Made by a program: the position numbers and the translations under genes. A stretch of 64,000 bases of DNA from Lethocerus indicus. Lineage: Eukaryota > Arthropoda > Insecta > Hemiptera > Belostomatidae. Positions 27,837 to 39,300 of the stretch are shown piece by piece. The stretch lies in assembly GCA_019843655.1 (NCBI GenBank), contig JACDQD010000011.1, positions 11,016,604-11,080,603 on the forward strand. Direction: 5' to 3'. The notes beneath the pieces were generated by a model. That model did no database searches. It was not told the DNA's origin and was given only the letters and a program-made list of their open reading frames with translations. How positions within the stretch are numbered: position 1 is the stretch's first letter; each line of letters opens with the position of its first letter.

Positions 27837-27842
27837 ATGGCT

Positions 27843-30800
27843 CTAAATGTGAATGGCAACAGACCTTGCATTATTATGGTTGTTATGGTTACGATGGACG
27901 TGATGGTGAATGTGCCTGGCGTGTATGTGGTTGTTCTTGGGCCTCTGGTTGTTGGGCACATCGGGGAGGGCGAACTTGAGCTTTTCCCAGAAGAGTTTGT
28001 CGCCCCACTGCAAGTAAGTGTTGGTCTTCAGGTAGAGCCTGATGTCGGGGTCGAGGTCCTTCTGCGGCACTTCACCGAGCACTATAACTATCAGCCTCTT
28101 CCGCCTGTCCCTCAACACTTGGTGGTGGGCCGATTTGAACTCGAACCGGCACCATTCGGATTTAATAAAGTTTTCCGACAACACCATTATCGTCCTCCGC
28201 GACGACTCGACCGCTTGCACTATAGTGTCCGTTAAAAAACCCCCAACCGGAAACTCCCTGTAGTGTAAACACAACTTGTACGGAGGATCCCCGTTCTCGA
28301 GTACCGGCGCCAATTCTTCCGCCACGAACGCCTCGTCTTTCGAACTGTAACTCACGAATGCGTCGAACAGCTTGTCCCGGTCGTCCATCTCGAAGTCGCT
28401 CGTCCGGTAGAACAGTCTGACACCGAACTTTGCGTGGAACCAGACCCTCAGCTCCTGTCTGTACACGAAGAGTAGACAGGTGAACACGATGATGAGGAAG
28501 AACACGGCCAGCGTGCCCACCAGCAGGGGAATGTAGTCTTGTAGCTCTTGCCTCTGTATTATCGTCGTAGAGGTGTAATTGCCGTTGGTCGGCGGCTCGA
28601 TGAAATTAGTGATGTTTACCGCCGTACAGGTGACGTTGTCCTTCAGTATCGAATAGCCTACCTCGGTTTCCGACGAGTTGTAACAGCGTATGGTGCCGGC
28701 GTCGATAGCGGCGTTGCCCGTATAAATCAAGTAGTCTCTGAAGCGCTCGGTGTACTCGCATTCGCAGGACCACGGGTTACCGGCAAGCCAGACTTTCGTC
28801 AGTTGAGACGACAACTGCCAGACGGCGTATTTTACTAATCTGTTGCGGTCCAACCTGAGTATGCGCAGCTCTTGTAGGGCTACGAAAGTAGAGTTGTGTA
28901 TGGAAGTAATGCGGTTGTTCTGCAAGTACAACTCCCTCAGGCTCTCCAACCCTTCGAACTCGTACCCCTTAAGTTCGGTCAATTTGTTGTCGTCCAGGCG
29001 GAGCAGTTCCAGCTCTTTCAGTCCGTTGAAAGTCTTGTTATGAATAATCTCGACGTTCGATCCGTTCAAGAATAGAACTTGCAATTTCTTACGGCCGATG
29101 AAACTGTGACTGCCAACGGTGCGGATATCGTTGCCGTCGAGGTAGAGTTGGGTGGAATCCATGGGGATCCTTTCCGGGAGGGTGTTGACGTAACCCGAAT
29201 TGGAACAATCGACGACGTTAGCCGACCAGGACAGGTCGTGGTAACAGGTGCAGTTGGTGGGGCAGATCATCTCGCAGTCGCAAGCGTCAAAATCGCAACA
29301 GTGACAGAAAGGGAAACAGTTGGAGTCGTATTGGCACAAAAACTGATCGGGCGAGGCGTCTTTCAGTAGTACATAAGTATTAACTCGATTGTACAAAAGT
29401 TTACAGACGACCGAGTCCAAGTCCATAAGGCGGGGTTTATTTCGCTCTTGTTGTTCGGAAGGATAATTTTGCAGCCATTGCATCGTGCAGTCACACTGGA
29501 AGGGATTCGCACCTATGTAAAATTCGGGTAACGGCTTCCCCGGAGGTATCGTAGAAATTCTCAGGGAATTTTGAGTCAGGCTCTTAATTTGATTACCGAC
29601 CAACTCGACTTTCGTCAAATTAGGTTTCTTGAAGAAAGTATAAGACTGAACCTTCGATATCAAATTGTTGGAAAGGTTGAGTATCTCGACACTGTCGGGT
29701 ATGGCGCTACCTGTAATTTCGGTGAGTTTGTTATTGCTGGCGTCGAACATAGTGAGGTGCAGCTGGCTCTCAATCTCGAAGTAGTTCCCGAGTTCCGCTA
29801 TTTGATTGCTGTGTATATCGAGCCACTGGAGACCCGTCGGTATTTGAGCGTAGTCGAACCACTGCAACAAGTTCTCGGAAATGTTGAGCCATACCAAATT
29901 AGGAAGCTTACCGAATACGCCGTTGATCTCGGTCAGGTAGTTGCCGTCCAGCCGTACCGCGAGCAAATTGGTGTTGGCGTCGAAACTGCCGGCCTCCACT
30001 CGTTGAAGTTTATTGCCAGAAAGGTTGAGGATTTTCAGCGATATCATTTTGTCGAATACTCCTTTGCTGATGTTAGTCAGGTTATTTTCCGTGAGCGTCA
30101 GACCGACCAGTTCTTTCATGCCGCTGAACGATATATTGAAGATTTCCCCTATCTGATTATCGCCGAGATCTAAGGTTTTTAGATGCGGAACCTCAGATAG
30201 AACGGCGGGCACATCGTACAATTTATTACTCTTCAGGTGCAGCTCTAGTAAGCCGGAAGAGTTCCTCAACGCTTCCGGATCTATGTATTGTATCCTGTTG
30301 CTGTCTATCGATAAAATATTCAGTTGGTATAGGCCGCTGAAAGTATTGCTATCTATCCTCGTCAATTTATTATTAGATAAAGATAGCGTGTGCAGATTAT
30401 TAAGTGAAAGGAAAGTATTCTCGGCTATCGTTTCGATCGCGTTTTCTTCCAATCGCAAAATCTGCAAACTGTATAAGTCTCTGAAAACGGACGGCTCCAG
30501 TTTAGCGATGTTATTGCCGGCTATACTGAGTACCAGAAGGCGTAAAAGACCGGCAAACGTCGCTCCGTTAATCCACTCGTCGGTCAACTCGTTATCGGAC
30601 AAGTCCAAAACTAATAACTGGCTGAGACCGTTAAACAGACCGGGAGCGAGAACGTTGATGGAATTGTTCTGTAAATGCAACTCTTTTATTTCTCTGGTAT
30701 CGGCGAACAGTTCCGGGGGAAGGTTGACTAGTTTATTATCGGCCAGGTTAAGAGAAATTAGGGAAGTGAGACCGTCCAAAGCGTGGTCGGCGATGAACGT

Positions 30801-31574
30801 AATGGAATTGCTTTGGAGGTACAATTCCTGGAGGCGGGATAATTTGGCCAGACCGGCGGCCGGCAAAGAATCGATACTGTTGTTCGATAAGTCTAAAGTT
30901 TTGAGCGTAACGCCGCACCTCTGTGAACCGCCGGTGTTGGAGCCTCCGAACCTGAAACTCTCTATCTCTCTCAGCCTATTTCTAGTCAAATTGAGGAACT
31001 GTAAACTGTGAAGAGGACAGAAGGAACCGTTCGGTAGGGACCATAAGTTGTTGATACTCAAATCGAGTCTCTCTAAGAGCCCGAGCTCTTCCGTGAAAAC
31101 ACCGTTGTATATCTCCAGCGATACCGGCGACCAATCGGTGTTGTGAGTTCGAATCGTCAAATTTCTCAGTTGTCTGAGACCCCTGAAAGCGCCCGCGGTG
31201 AGGTTAGCTATTTTACAATATTCTACCGACAGCTCTTTCAAGTCGGTGAGCGTGTGGAGACTGCCGGGAGTCAAGGAACTGTGAAAGTAGAACATGTCGG
31301 CGCAAACGATCCTCAGACGGACCGTGTATTGCGATTGTATAACGCTGAAGTTGGTGTTCTCCAATTCCGAATTGATGGTCTTCAGGTGGCAGACCAGCGA
31401 TACCTCTTGGTCCGGTTCGGAGGAGGTAGATATCTCTTCTTCGCCCCTGGCGTTGATGGTCATCCACTTGCATTCGTCCGGAGCCTGGTAGCGGAGCGCC
31501 TTGCTCAGAGATGCGGTCAGTACTCCGAATACGGCCCCGAGTATGAGGGGGAACACGAGCGAACTGGACCTCAT
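27843..31574 (-). CDS. Tollo: Toll-family receptor, Tollo (Toll-8)/Toll-6 type, single-exon
   Basis: Type I membrane receptor of the long insect Toll class. Seen: 1243 residues in one open frame. Signal peptide about 1-25, mature start near LRYQAPDEC. Leucine-rich repeats about 110-685. Cysteine cap from about 688 (NPFQCDC). Cysteine-dense linker 747-790 (CHCCDFDACDCE). Second LRR block about 806-930 and cap from 933 (NPWSCECE). Membrane span about 1014-1038. TIR domain about 1068-1205 with box 1 FDAFVSY (1070-1076), box 2 around REFPVGG (1106-1112) and box 3 FW (1195-1196). A 38-residue His/Asn-rich tail follows. Start choice: an in-frame TGA lies seven codons upstream (31593-31595), this is the first Met after it, and A is at -3. 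Stop is TAG. Family knowledge: Drosophila Tollo acts in planar cell rearrangement during axis elongation with Toll-2/Toll-6, in neural glycan induction and in damping airway immune responses; long Toll genes are usually intronless in the CDS. The N-terminus (YQAPDEC, then CHLKTINSELENTNFSVI) favours Tollo over Toll-6 from remembered family resemblance, so the paralogue assignment is less certain than the family. Confidence 0.97.
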   Translation of the reverse strand: MRSSSLVFPLILGAVFGVLTASLSKALRYQAPDECKWMTINARGEEEISTSSEPDQEVSLVCHLKTINSELENTNFSVIQSQYTVRLRIVCADMFYFHSSLTPGSLHTLTDLKELSVEYCKIANLTAGAFRGLRQLRNLTIRTHNTDWSPVSLEIYNGVFTEELGLLERLDLSINNLWSLPNGSFCPLHSLQFLNLTRNRLREIESFRFGGSNTGGSQRCGVTLKTLDLSNNSIDSLPAAGLAKLSRLQELYLQSNSITFIADHALDGLTSLISLNLADNKLVNLPPELFADTREIKELHLQNNSINVLAPGLFNGLSQLLVLDLSDNELTDEWINGATFAGLLRLLVLSIAGNNIAKLEPSVFRDLYSLQILRLEENAIETIAENTFLSLNNLHTLSLSNNKLTRIDSNTFSGLYQLNILSIDSNRIQYIDPEALRNSSGLLELHLKSNKLYDVPAVLSEVPHLKTLDLGDNQIGEIFNISFSGMKELVGLTLTENNLTNISKGVFDKMISLKILNLSGNKLQRVEAGSFDANTNLLAVRLDGNYLTEINGVFGKLPNLVWLNISENLLQWFDYAQIPTGLQWLDIHSNQIAELGNYFEIESQLHLTMFDASNNKLTEITGSAIPDSVEILNLSNNLISKVQSYTFFKKPNLTKVELVGNQIKSLTQNSLRISTIPPGKPLPEFYIGANPFQCDCTMQWLQNYPSEQQERNKPRLMDLDSVVCKLLYNRVNTYVLLKDASPDQFLCQYDSNCFPFCHCCDFDACDCEMICPTNCTCYHDLSWSANVVDCSNSGYVNTLPERIPMDSTQLYLDGNDIRTVGSHSFIGRKKLQVLFLNGSNVEIIHNKTFNGLKELELLRLDDNKLTELKGYEFEGLESLRELYLQNNRITSIHNSTFVALQELRILRLDRNRLVKYAVWQLSSQLTKVWLAGNPWSCECEYTERFRDYLIYTGNAAIDAGTIRCYNSSETEVGYSILKDNVTCTAVNITNFIEPPTNGNYTSTTIIQRQELQDYIPLLVGTLAVFFLIIVFTCLLFVYRQELRVWFHAKFGVRLFYRTSDFEMDDRDKLFDAFVSYSSKDEAFVAEELAPVLENGDPPYKLCLHYREFPVGGFLTDTIVQAVESSRRTIMVLSENFIKSEWCRFEFKSAHHQVLRDRRKRLIVIVLGEVPQKDLDPDIRLYLKTNTYLQWGDKLFWEKLKFALPDVPNNQRPKNNHIHARHIHHHVHRNHNNHNNARSVAIHI

Positions 31575-31756
31575 GATAGGATAGAATTTTTCTCAAGGAA
31601 CGGCACGATCACGAATATAAGCACGATCACAACGCGGTCATATCCGTCTCGCACTCGACACCGCCACTCAATTCACTCATGAAAAACACTTCAGCACTTA
31701 ATCCAAAATCGGGGGAGCGCGGAGTTAGTCGTGGCTCGAGTGTCTCGCTTCTGACT
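31575..31756 (-). other. Candidate 5' leader of the Toll receptor mRNA
   Basis: The 182 bases between the candidate initiator and the start codon would form the leader if there is no 5' intron. The leader holds two upstream ATGs (31680 and 31641), in one frame, both closed by the TGA at 31627-31629. An in-frame stop for the main frame sits at 31593-31595. A spliced upstream non-coding exon cannot be excluded from sequence alone. Confidence 0.4.
31627..31680 (-). promoter_or_regulatory. Upstream ORF of 17 codons in the Toll leader
   Basis: A short frame, ATG at 31680 and TGA at 31627-31629, ends 52 bases before the receptor ATG. The first ATG has T at -3 (weak context). A second in-frame ATG at 31641 has G at -3 and gives a four-codon frame. 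The main ATG has A at -3. This layout is compatible with leaky scanning or reinitiation that tunes receptor translation. That is inference and depends on the true transcription start lying upstream of 31680. Confidence 0.4.
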
Positions 31757-31758
31757 GA
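31724..31758 (-). promoter_or_regulatory. Candidate initiator plus DPE-like core promoter
   Basis: On the minus strand an arthropod initiator TCAGTC begins at 31758, placing +1 (the A) at 31756. At +28 to +33 the bases ACTAAC match the Drosophila downstream promoter element consensus at five of six positions. No TATA-like word sits about 30 bases upstream, which fits a DPE-type promoter of a developmental gene. Such short motifs occur often by chance; 5' end mapping would decide. Confidence 0.3.
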
Positions 31759-31779
31759 GTTCACGATAGTTGTGCCCGG

Positions 31780-32000
31780 CCTTGTACCTTCTGGCGAGTT
31801 CTCCCCTCCACCGGGCGGAGGGGGTCCTCCCGGTGGTAGAGGAGGAGGACTCCTGGTTGGGAGTGCGACCACCAGGGGCGCTCTTCAGGCAAGGTCACCG
31901 GTTACACCCACGGTCACCTCCCTGCTACCAGCACACATCACACCACTCCACTCGGGGCCCTGCTCCACGCTCGCCCTCCCTTCACCATTTATATTAGCCA
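31780..32000. promoter_or_regulatory. GC-rich block just upstream of the Toll receptor
   Basis: A GC-rich segment immediately upstream of the candidate start site. It includes an 8-bp inverted repeat, CCACCGGG (31808-31815) and CCCGGTGG (31829-31836), around a G-rich 13-base spacer. The open frames over it are by-products of low stop-codon content. Location suggests proximal promoter DNA; no specific factor is recognised. Confidence 0.35.
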
Positions 32001-33303
32001 GCCGGTGTACCCACTCCAAAATCGTGTTCAATTTCATTCTCCTCTCTTACACCTGTCCGCTCCTCTTTCAAACCTGGTATTTGTGATAACGATTGAGAGC
32101 GTTGAAGTTCCTCCGCGGGGCCCTTGTAACACCGCCGGCTGTACTAGTTACCCTTTCCCAGCTTTAGTGCTCTGTTAAACGAGCGAGTTATTACAACCGA
32201 AATCGCGCTTGGAACGATATCTTGCCTGTACTTAACGTTACAATAGAGTAGGGCATTGAAGTTCCCGTGTTAGGCCTCCGGTATTGCCCGCCCTTTCTCT
32301 GTATTCCCGGTCTTATTAGGGGATTCTGAGAAAAGGTGTAGTGAAATCGCGTTGAATATGATTTTCCGTAGAAATTAAGTACGTGGACTTGTGTTATATG
32401 TTGAATTTTGTGTCGGCGTTAAAGTTCCTGAAAATGTCGCTTGTGAAATTTGAGGTAAAGTCCAAGTTGATATTTAACTGTGATAATAGGCAAATATTGA
32501 ATTATCGTAACAAATATTTTTCAGGCTATGTATAAATATAAATTATCGTGCAACGATCTTGTAGACGGTTGGGTTCGCACCGATCACTAGTGTAACTTTT
32601 TTCATTCAAATCTATGACTTTCAAGCATCGACAGTCAAAATACTGTTTCTTACTTCCCTATATTTTGTAAAATAATTGTTGTAGTATTTACTGTTCATTA
32701 TTCAGAAAAGTTAGTGCGTTATTAAATTTCAGTGTCGAATTTATAGTAAAGATCTGATGATCCTGATTAAAGTATGTTTGTCATTTTCAGGTATAATATT
32801 TATGAATATTTGCGGAATATTCCGAATGATTGTGTTCAGCATTGTCACTAGACGGTTACCATAAGTTACATAGAACCACAATATATTGTTAATTGGGATT
32901 GGACCAAACAGATTCTGGGAAATAATATTTCCTCGTAGTTGACCACCACGAATCGAGTTTCGCGGTTACGATTTTCTTTAAATTTGTACGTTTCATTAGA
33001 GTTTTAATGATTGAGATCCCAGAATTGTGCTCTCGGATGAACGGCTCGGTCGAACCCTACGAAAGCGGGCCCGTCGGTGTCGTCGATCAAACGGCCCCCG
33101 CCGGCAGAATGTCCGGCATCCGGGCCCCGCGTTTTCGGTAACCGCCCGGGCTCCTTCCCTCCCCTCGGCCACGGTGATTATAAACAGCTCGGCTGTAATT
33201 TGAGCCGCGCAAACGAATAGTTGAAATTCAAACGCATATGTCACTGTCTTTCTCGGGAGTGGGACAATGCTGCCACCGCCGCCGCCGCAGGGATTTTTTT
33301 TTG

Positions 33304-33316
33304 CCCCCCCCCCCCC
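33304..33316 (+). repeat. Run of 13 C in a CCG-rich island
   Basis: A C tract follows a short CCG repeat (about 33270-33287) inside a GC-rich island 1.5 kb upstream of the Toll start region. Confidence 0.95.
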
Positions 33317-36300
33317 AACCACCTCCCCCCGACGGGAGACTTTAATGCCGGGCCCGTTCACAAAGGACCCCAGGTAGGGTCCGCACTCCCTCCCTCCATC
33401 CATCCAAGCGCCCAATAGCCCTATTGACAACAATTTCACTCTAATTTCCTCCGTATTGCCCTTATGAAATCCAATTCCCCCTCCCCGCCCCGATTCTGAA
33501 CGCCGGTTTAGAAATATAAATCGTATTGTTATGTTGAATGAAACTGAAAAATGAAAAAGGAATTCCGACACGAAAGGTGTGCTCGGCCGAATGGAAAATA
33601 TGTATGTTCGTTCCGGTTAATAGATGGAAAATTATTGGCATAATTTATAATTTTATTACTTCCTCCGGTTAATATGAATTTATTTTTTGTTCTTACGTCC
33701 TAAATTATGGAATAGATTATATTTGTCAATATGCGTTTCTATATCCGGACCAAATTGGATATAATGGGATGATACTAAGCTTACAACAATATTAATTTCT
33801 TTTCTGAGCTTCTGTCTCAATTTGGCGGTTTCCGATAGAGCTGTGTTGAAAATCTTGTTTATCGGCACGTCTAAATTCCTCTAATGTTAAATATAGGTAG
33901 AATTGGAGATAAACTACTAAAACATTCTTAATTGAAATTGTTAATGATGACAATTAATTCTGTCTTACCACGGTACTTTTTATCACTCCTATTTTAAATG
34001 AAACGTTATTTTGTAATATTACGAATTGTTTGCGAATTAAATTAAAACGGTGTTTAACTACAGAGAGTAAAATTAGTGTATTTCGGGGCATAGTTTCAAC
34101 AACTGACGGTTTTTTCAAAAATGATTATTGCCACATTAATCATACATATTTCAAATTCGTCACGCCAGTGGTTAAAGTTGTTTGAGGTTTCTGGCGGGGT
34201 AAGCGGACTGTATTATAGTCATTACTTTTTACAAGGAAGATTATTTCAAAATTGGAAATTGATAATTTCCCTGGTTTCACTTCCTATTACCTCCTTTGGA
34301 TTATTTTTACATTCTCCATTATTTATATTGCTGTTTTATTTATTAAATATTACCCCTTATGTTCAGATATATAGTTTAAATCATTAAATGATATATAGTT
34401 TTTCTATTTAAATAACATTATTTTCACAAATTACAATTTCATCAAGTAAATCCGTAAACTAAATTTGTAAGAGAGACCTTGTCTATAAATTCGACCGTTG
34501 AAGTCTCCAGTTAGCCGATATAGTTTATGTAGGTTAGACGAGGTAATTGGAATAATGATGGAAAGGTTGTTGTAACAATGGGTTATTTAATAATCTTTTT
34601 TGGAGTTAAAACATTTTATGACATTCCGGACTTTATTCAGACCTTACGTTCATTGTTCAACATATATATTCCGTACTTTTCTCAAGCAAGATGGTCATGG
34701 AACTATCCTACGCCATTCGAATTGTGTAGATTAGCTCAGCAGGTGTTTTCCATTGGCCTCGTTAGTACGATGGCAGCGCACTTATCAACTGCTCGGTCTA
34801 TTATTGGTTATGCTGGCGTACATCGAACGATGCAGGCACACTGTAGTTTATTTCAGTTTTATAAAGAACTAAAGAATTCATTGAAGCCATTAAACCCTCC
34901 TGCTATGTTAATAACAATATATTATTTGGTTGTAAACTATTCGAAATTCGAAAATAATCGTTTTCAAGATTTATAGGTAATTTTAATTTCTTAATTTGAT
35001 TTCACCGATTTATTGTTCTCCCTTTATATCGTCGAGATTGGCTGAACAAATGATTTTCATATATTCAATATATAATTATAATTTTCTCATGTTTCACCTT
35101 CGGCCGCTTACCACTTCTCAACCACGCGATGATTTCCATTTTTTCAGCTGTTTTATTGTAACAAATGTACATAACACTCAACGAAATTGATGTTAAAGTA
35201 GCACTAATATAAATAGAGAATAATGGAGGAGAATAATAATTGCTTTCCGCCTTTCTTTTTAATTTGTTTTATTTATTTTTTTGGGATATTTAGGTCACGT
35301 GGCCACTTCCTTTTCAGGCGACTGTAAGGATCTTTTGGGATGTCAGGAGATAGTAGGATTAGGACGGTCACTCGGGATTTAAATTTGTTATGTTTTTCTA
35401 CGGCGGGGTGAGGAACAATCGGGACTCCAAATATCTTTATGTAGGGTAAGGTTGGAGACATAGTTGGGTTATTTTCGTTAATATTTTGGACTGCGCGGAT
35501 CGAATGTTCTTAATGTTTGAACCCCACGGTTCAGGACCTTAAGTCCCACCTCGGTGGATAAATAGCCGCACTACGCAGGGACAAGGGGTCCGTCTCGCGG
35601 GGACAATGTTCTTAATCGGTAGTGGCCGAGTGGCGGGTATAAATCTGGGCGGGTACAGCGAATTCGCATTTGTGCTAATCTGGGCGAGAGTGGCCGTGGT
35701 CCGCCGTAGCCGACGAATTTAGTGGCTTGTTTTTGGGTCTACGCCGCCGACATTCCTCAGGGGACCGGGCCCCCGGCTTTTCTTTTATAGGGCCCCGGCA
35801 TTTTTCTAACCTCCTTTACATTCTTTCCCGCGTCACGGTTTTCCACGACGGGGAATAAATTAATAGTTATTGGCATTTGAAATATTTCTTTTTTGTCGTC
35901 CGTCCCTCCCGATCTGGGACCGGCAGTATCTTTCGGTTCGGGTCCTGTACCCGGTATCCACCGATTCCTATCTTCCTCGTTATTTCGCCCCGCTCCGTTA
36001 ATGATAATGGTTTGTCAGTTTTCCCGGCCAGTATCCCGGTAATTAGACCGTTTTTTTTATTTAGATAATTCCGGATAGTTACCTTAACCGATATTCGGGT
36101 TGATGGCTGTTGTGACCCACGGAAGGGAAGGAAAACGGAATAGCGAAACAGGACCAGAATTCTCAGTTGAAATGACCGTGTGGACGCCCCCGTGGGAGTC
36201 CTCTTGGAGAACAGTACATAGGTGTTGTAATGATAGTGGAAGGAAAGATGATGAAATGTGGGGAAATAATTATTCAAATTGTGCAAAACAATTTATACTA

Positions 36301-39300
36301 TTAAAATGCTTATATAATAATTGTTATTAAATAATTCCCGTTTATTGAAGAGGCCCGACTTACAGTATAGAAAATAATAAGGGATCAATTCTGATCAATG
36401 GTAAATCCTTGTTAGTCCTGGTTCCTGGTTAGTATTGCTTAACAGATTAGTTAGGATATAGGTAAAAAAACGAAAAATATTATATGTTTGGAGTATTATG
36501 TTTCAGAGTTTCGTAATTTTTCCCGGATATGAATTTTCTTTGGGATATTTACATATCTTCTGGATACTATGCATTCGCATGTTTCTGTTCACTCATTTAA
36601 CAAATTGTAGCGTTCGTTTCGGGGGTTGTCAGGCACGAAGTTAATCCGTTAAGGGGATGTGTATCATATATAACACCACCTGGTTTACGCGTCCATTAAT
36701 TCCTCGTTTCCATGTTCAAAGGTTATAAGTTTCGTGTTTGATGTGGAAATAGAGCTCCTGACAAATTGACTTCCCTTCTAATAAGGCTTGGGGTAGGGGA
36801 AATGCGGAATAATTCATGCTTTCCCCTTCCCCGTCTGTTATACTGAATTATTTACAAGGAATCCAATCTATTCTGCCCATCAACATTTTAATTCACTCAG
36901 CTTTTACTATCGGGTTCCACTTTCCGAATTGTTTTTTGCCTTAATTTCTTGACTCGGGAACAGAAATACGAAGAAGCTTTCATGTATAGCCTTGCTGTGA
37001 TTGCTCGATAAAAATATCTGGGATGAGAAATTCGTCTTAAATTTTTCGAACTAGATTTTCCATTGGCACCATCGAATGGCGTACCTAAGAAATGACGCTT
37101 GTGAAGTTAAATCGTTACTACGGTATGTTCAGTCTGTGGAGACTGTTTAGCGCCCACCTCTTATCTGTGTGTACCCGAAGGCTTAGTTTTATCTGTAGAT
37201 TGCGCTGACATATTTATGTAGATTTTATTGCAGGCTCTATCGAAACTCTAGTTTTTGACAGAAGGAAGTTTAATCTCGACTTCTTCAAATTTTATTGTTT
37301 TATTGAGTCACTTCGTCCAATAATTCTTGACCGCTTTAATACTCCTGAGAACAAGTTACCCAACCGGCCGTAGAGTACCAGCTGCTCCTTGCGGACGTAT
37401 GCGGGTTTAATGTCCGATCGTTGGCTCTTCTGCCGTGTTTGATTATTGGACGGCGTTATGATTAGCCGGACTCGTTGGTGCCCCCGTCGGGATGCTAAAA
37501 CGCTTGCGTGCAGGCGCCTGCGTGCGTGCCGAGCCCCAGTGTGAGTGTGTGCGCCCGGAGTGTGCGATTAAAGGTGAGATCGGCCGACTTGGGTCCTTCA
37601 CCCCGACGCTCCTTCGGCTCCCTCCTATCTGGGCCCGATATCACACTTCTCCCGTCCCCACCGGCCACTCTCCTAACGCCGTTAACTGCTCTATTAATAT
37701 AATCCAATATATGTATAACAATTATACAACCAATCTATATAATACGGAACGTTTGTAACCCAGAAACATAAAGTTAAAAGCGAAAATATCGTTAATTTAT
37801 AGCGTGAACATTTTCCACGTTCACAAATGGTGAGAAATATTTGAGTCGACCCTGTCGGGTGACTAGCTGATTTTAGTATGGACAATGAAGAATTGTTTCC
37901 CGACTGTGCTTTAGTTTTCAAATTAAGTTCATAAAATTGTAATCGTCATTTGTTGCGTGTATCAATTATAGTGTAAACATGATATGAAACGAGGACTGAT
38001 AAAAACTGTACTTATCTCATCCTAACCGAATAACTGGAAAGAACCTCTACTGCGTGTGACATTTCGAATATATGCGGGGAAATATTTCGAGAATATTTTC
38101 CCCATACTATATAAGGGTTTAAAGCGTAGAAAGTGAAAGGAAAACGGGGAAATACGCCTCCACTCGACTGTTTTTAGAGTTCGCATTTATGCTAACGTTG
38201 ACCGTCGGAGGAGAGGAGATAAATGCGCTTGGGAATTATCGAATTCGTATCGTTTCTATTTTTAATGCCGTTTTCTAAAAATGAGAAAAAATGGAAAAAC
38301 GGACAGGCAATTTACTTCACGAAAAATTCTTCCGCTGTGGCGCCGAGTCGAAATTGACTTGGCTGTAAGGAAGAAAAAATAAAAAAAAATACCCGCGCCT
38401 ATGTTTATAGATGATAAATGGTTGGTTAATATTAAATTACAAAGCCCACGGCCGTGGACTGTCTTTGGCAGTAACGAAACGTGACTAACGCGTTATCCAA
38501 GATGCTTATCTTGTTAGTGCGGTAATAAGTCTGCAGTTAGTTCTCTTTTAACTTCCATTACTTTGAAGAATTTTTCAGCCTTATCTGCTCTAAGTCCTGC
38601 GACCGGTCGGCCCATCGGCTAAGCCATATTTCAATTGTTAATACGAGTAGTAATGTTGTGTCCTACGATAAGATGGCATCTATTGCATTAGCATTTATAT
38701 TTATAAAATTGTCCGTGATTAATGGCCCCTTAATTATTGATTGCTACTTGTCATCTGTAATATTATTTTAATGATGCGCTCATTAAAATTTCGTGAAATT
38801 GATTCATTAAAAAATGTTCGCTCATTAAGTTAATTGTGTTTACCTGATAACTTATTAAAGTTCAGTGTTGCTAGGATTATTTATTAACAGGTGTTTATAA
38901 ATTAATTACCTAATTAACGTAGATTAAAAATGAATAATTTATATGTATATGCATTGGAGTATTCACTATTGCTGTTAATGTATAAATAACGCTGTTTGTA
39001 GTTATATTCTGGAAATAGACAGTGAGGTGTGTTTGCCTGTATTGGCAGTCAGCCACTAAAGCCCGTTTAACATTCATAACGAGTCCGTACAGCCGCTATA
39101 CGCGTACATAGATTGTTCTGTCACATAATGGAACAAATGGAAAATGTTAGCCATTGTATGTGCAATTATCCAAACCAACAATTCAGAAGGTTGAATGATA
39201 AGGTTACATACGTTTTAAAATAATAATGCTCGCCTGTCTACTTTAGTGATTTTAAGATTGTTTGGTTTCCTCAATTTATTTAGTCGCAGTGTTACCTGTT

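Larger units (their letters stand above)
27395..27842 (-). other. Probable 3' UTR of the Toll receptor
   Basis: The sequence after the TAG stop is AT-rich, poor in CpG and distinct in composition from the coding region and from the GC-rich block near 27080-27180. It contains a K-box match, four UGUANAUA motifs and three AATAAA hexamers on the minus strand (27829-27824, 27740-27735, 27415-27410). The far end is set by the last of these and is a guess. Confidence 0.55.

Noticed and set aside
27837..31682. Long plus-strand open frames opposite the Toll gene (up to 242 codons)
   Set aside because: They are antisense shadows of the receptor coding sequence; codon structure and all recognisable domains are on the minus strand.
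32996..33571. 191-codon minus-strand frame
   Set aside because: Contains a Gly/Pro-rich section translated from the C run and CCG repeat; no domain, and the opposite strand is open too.
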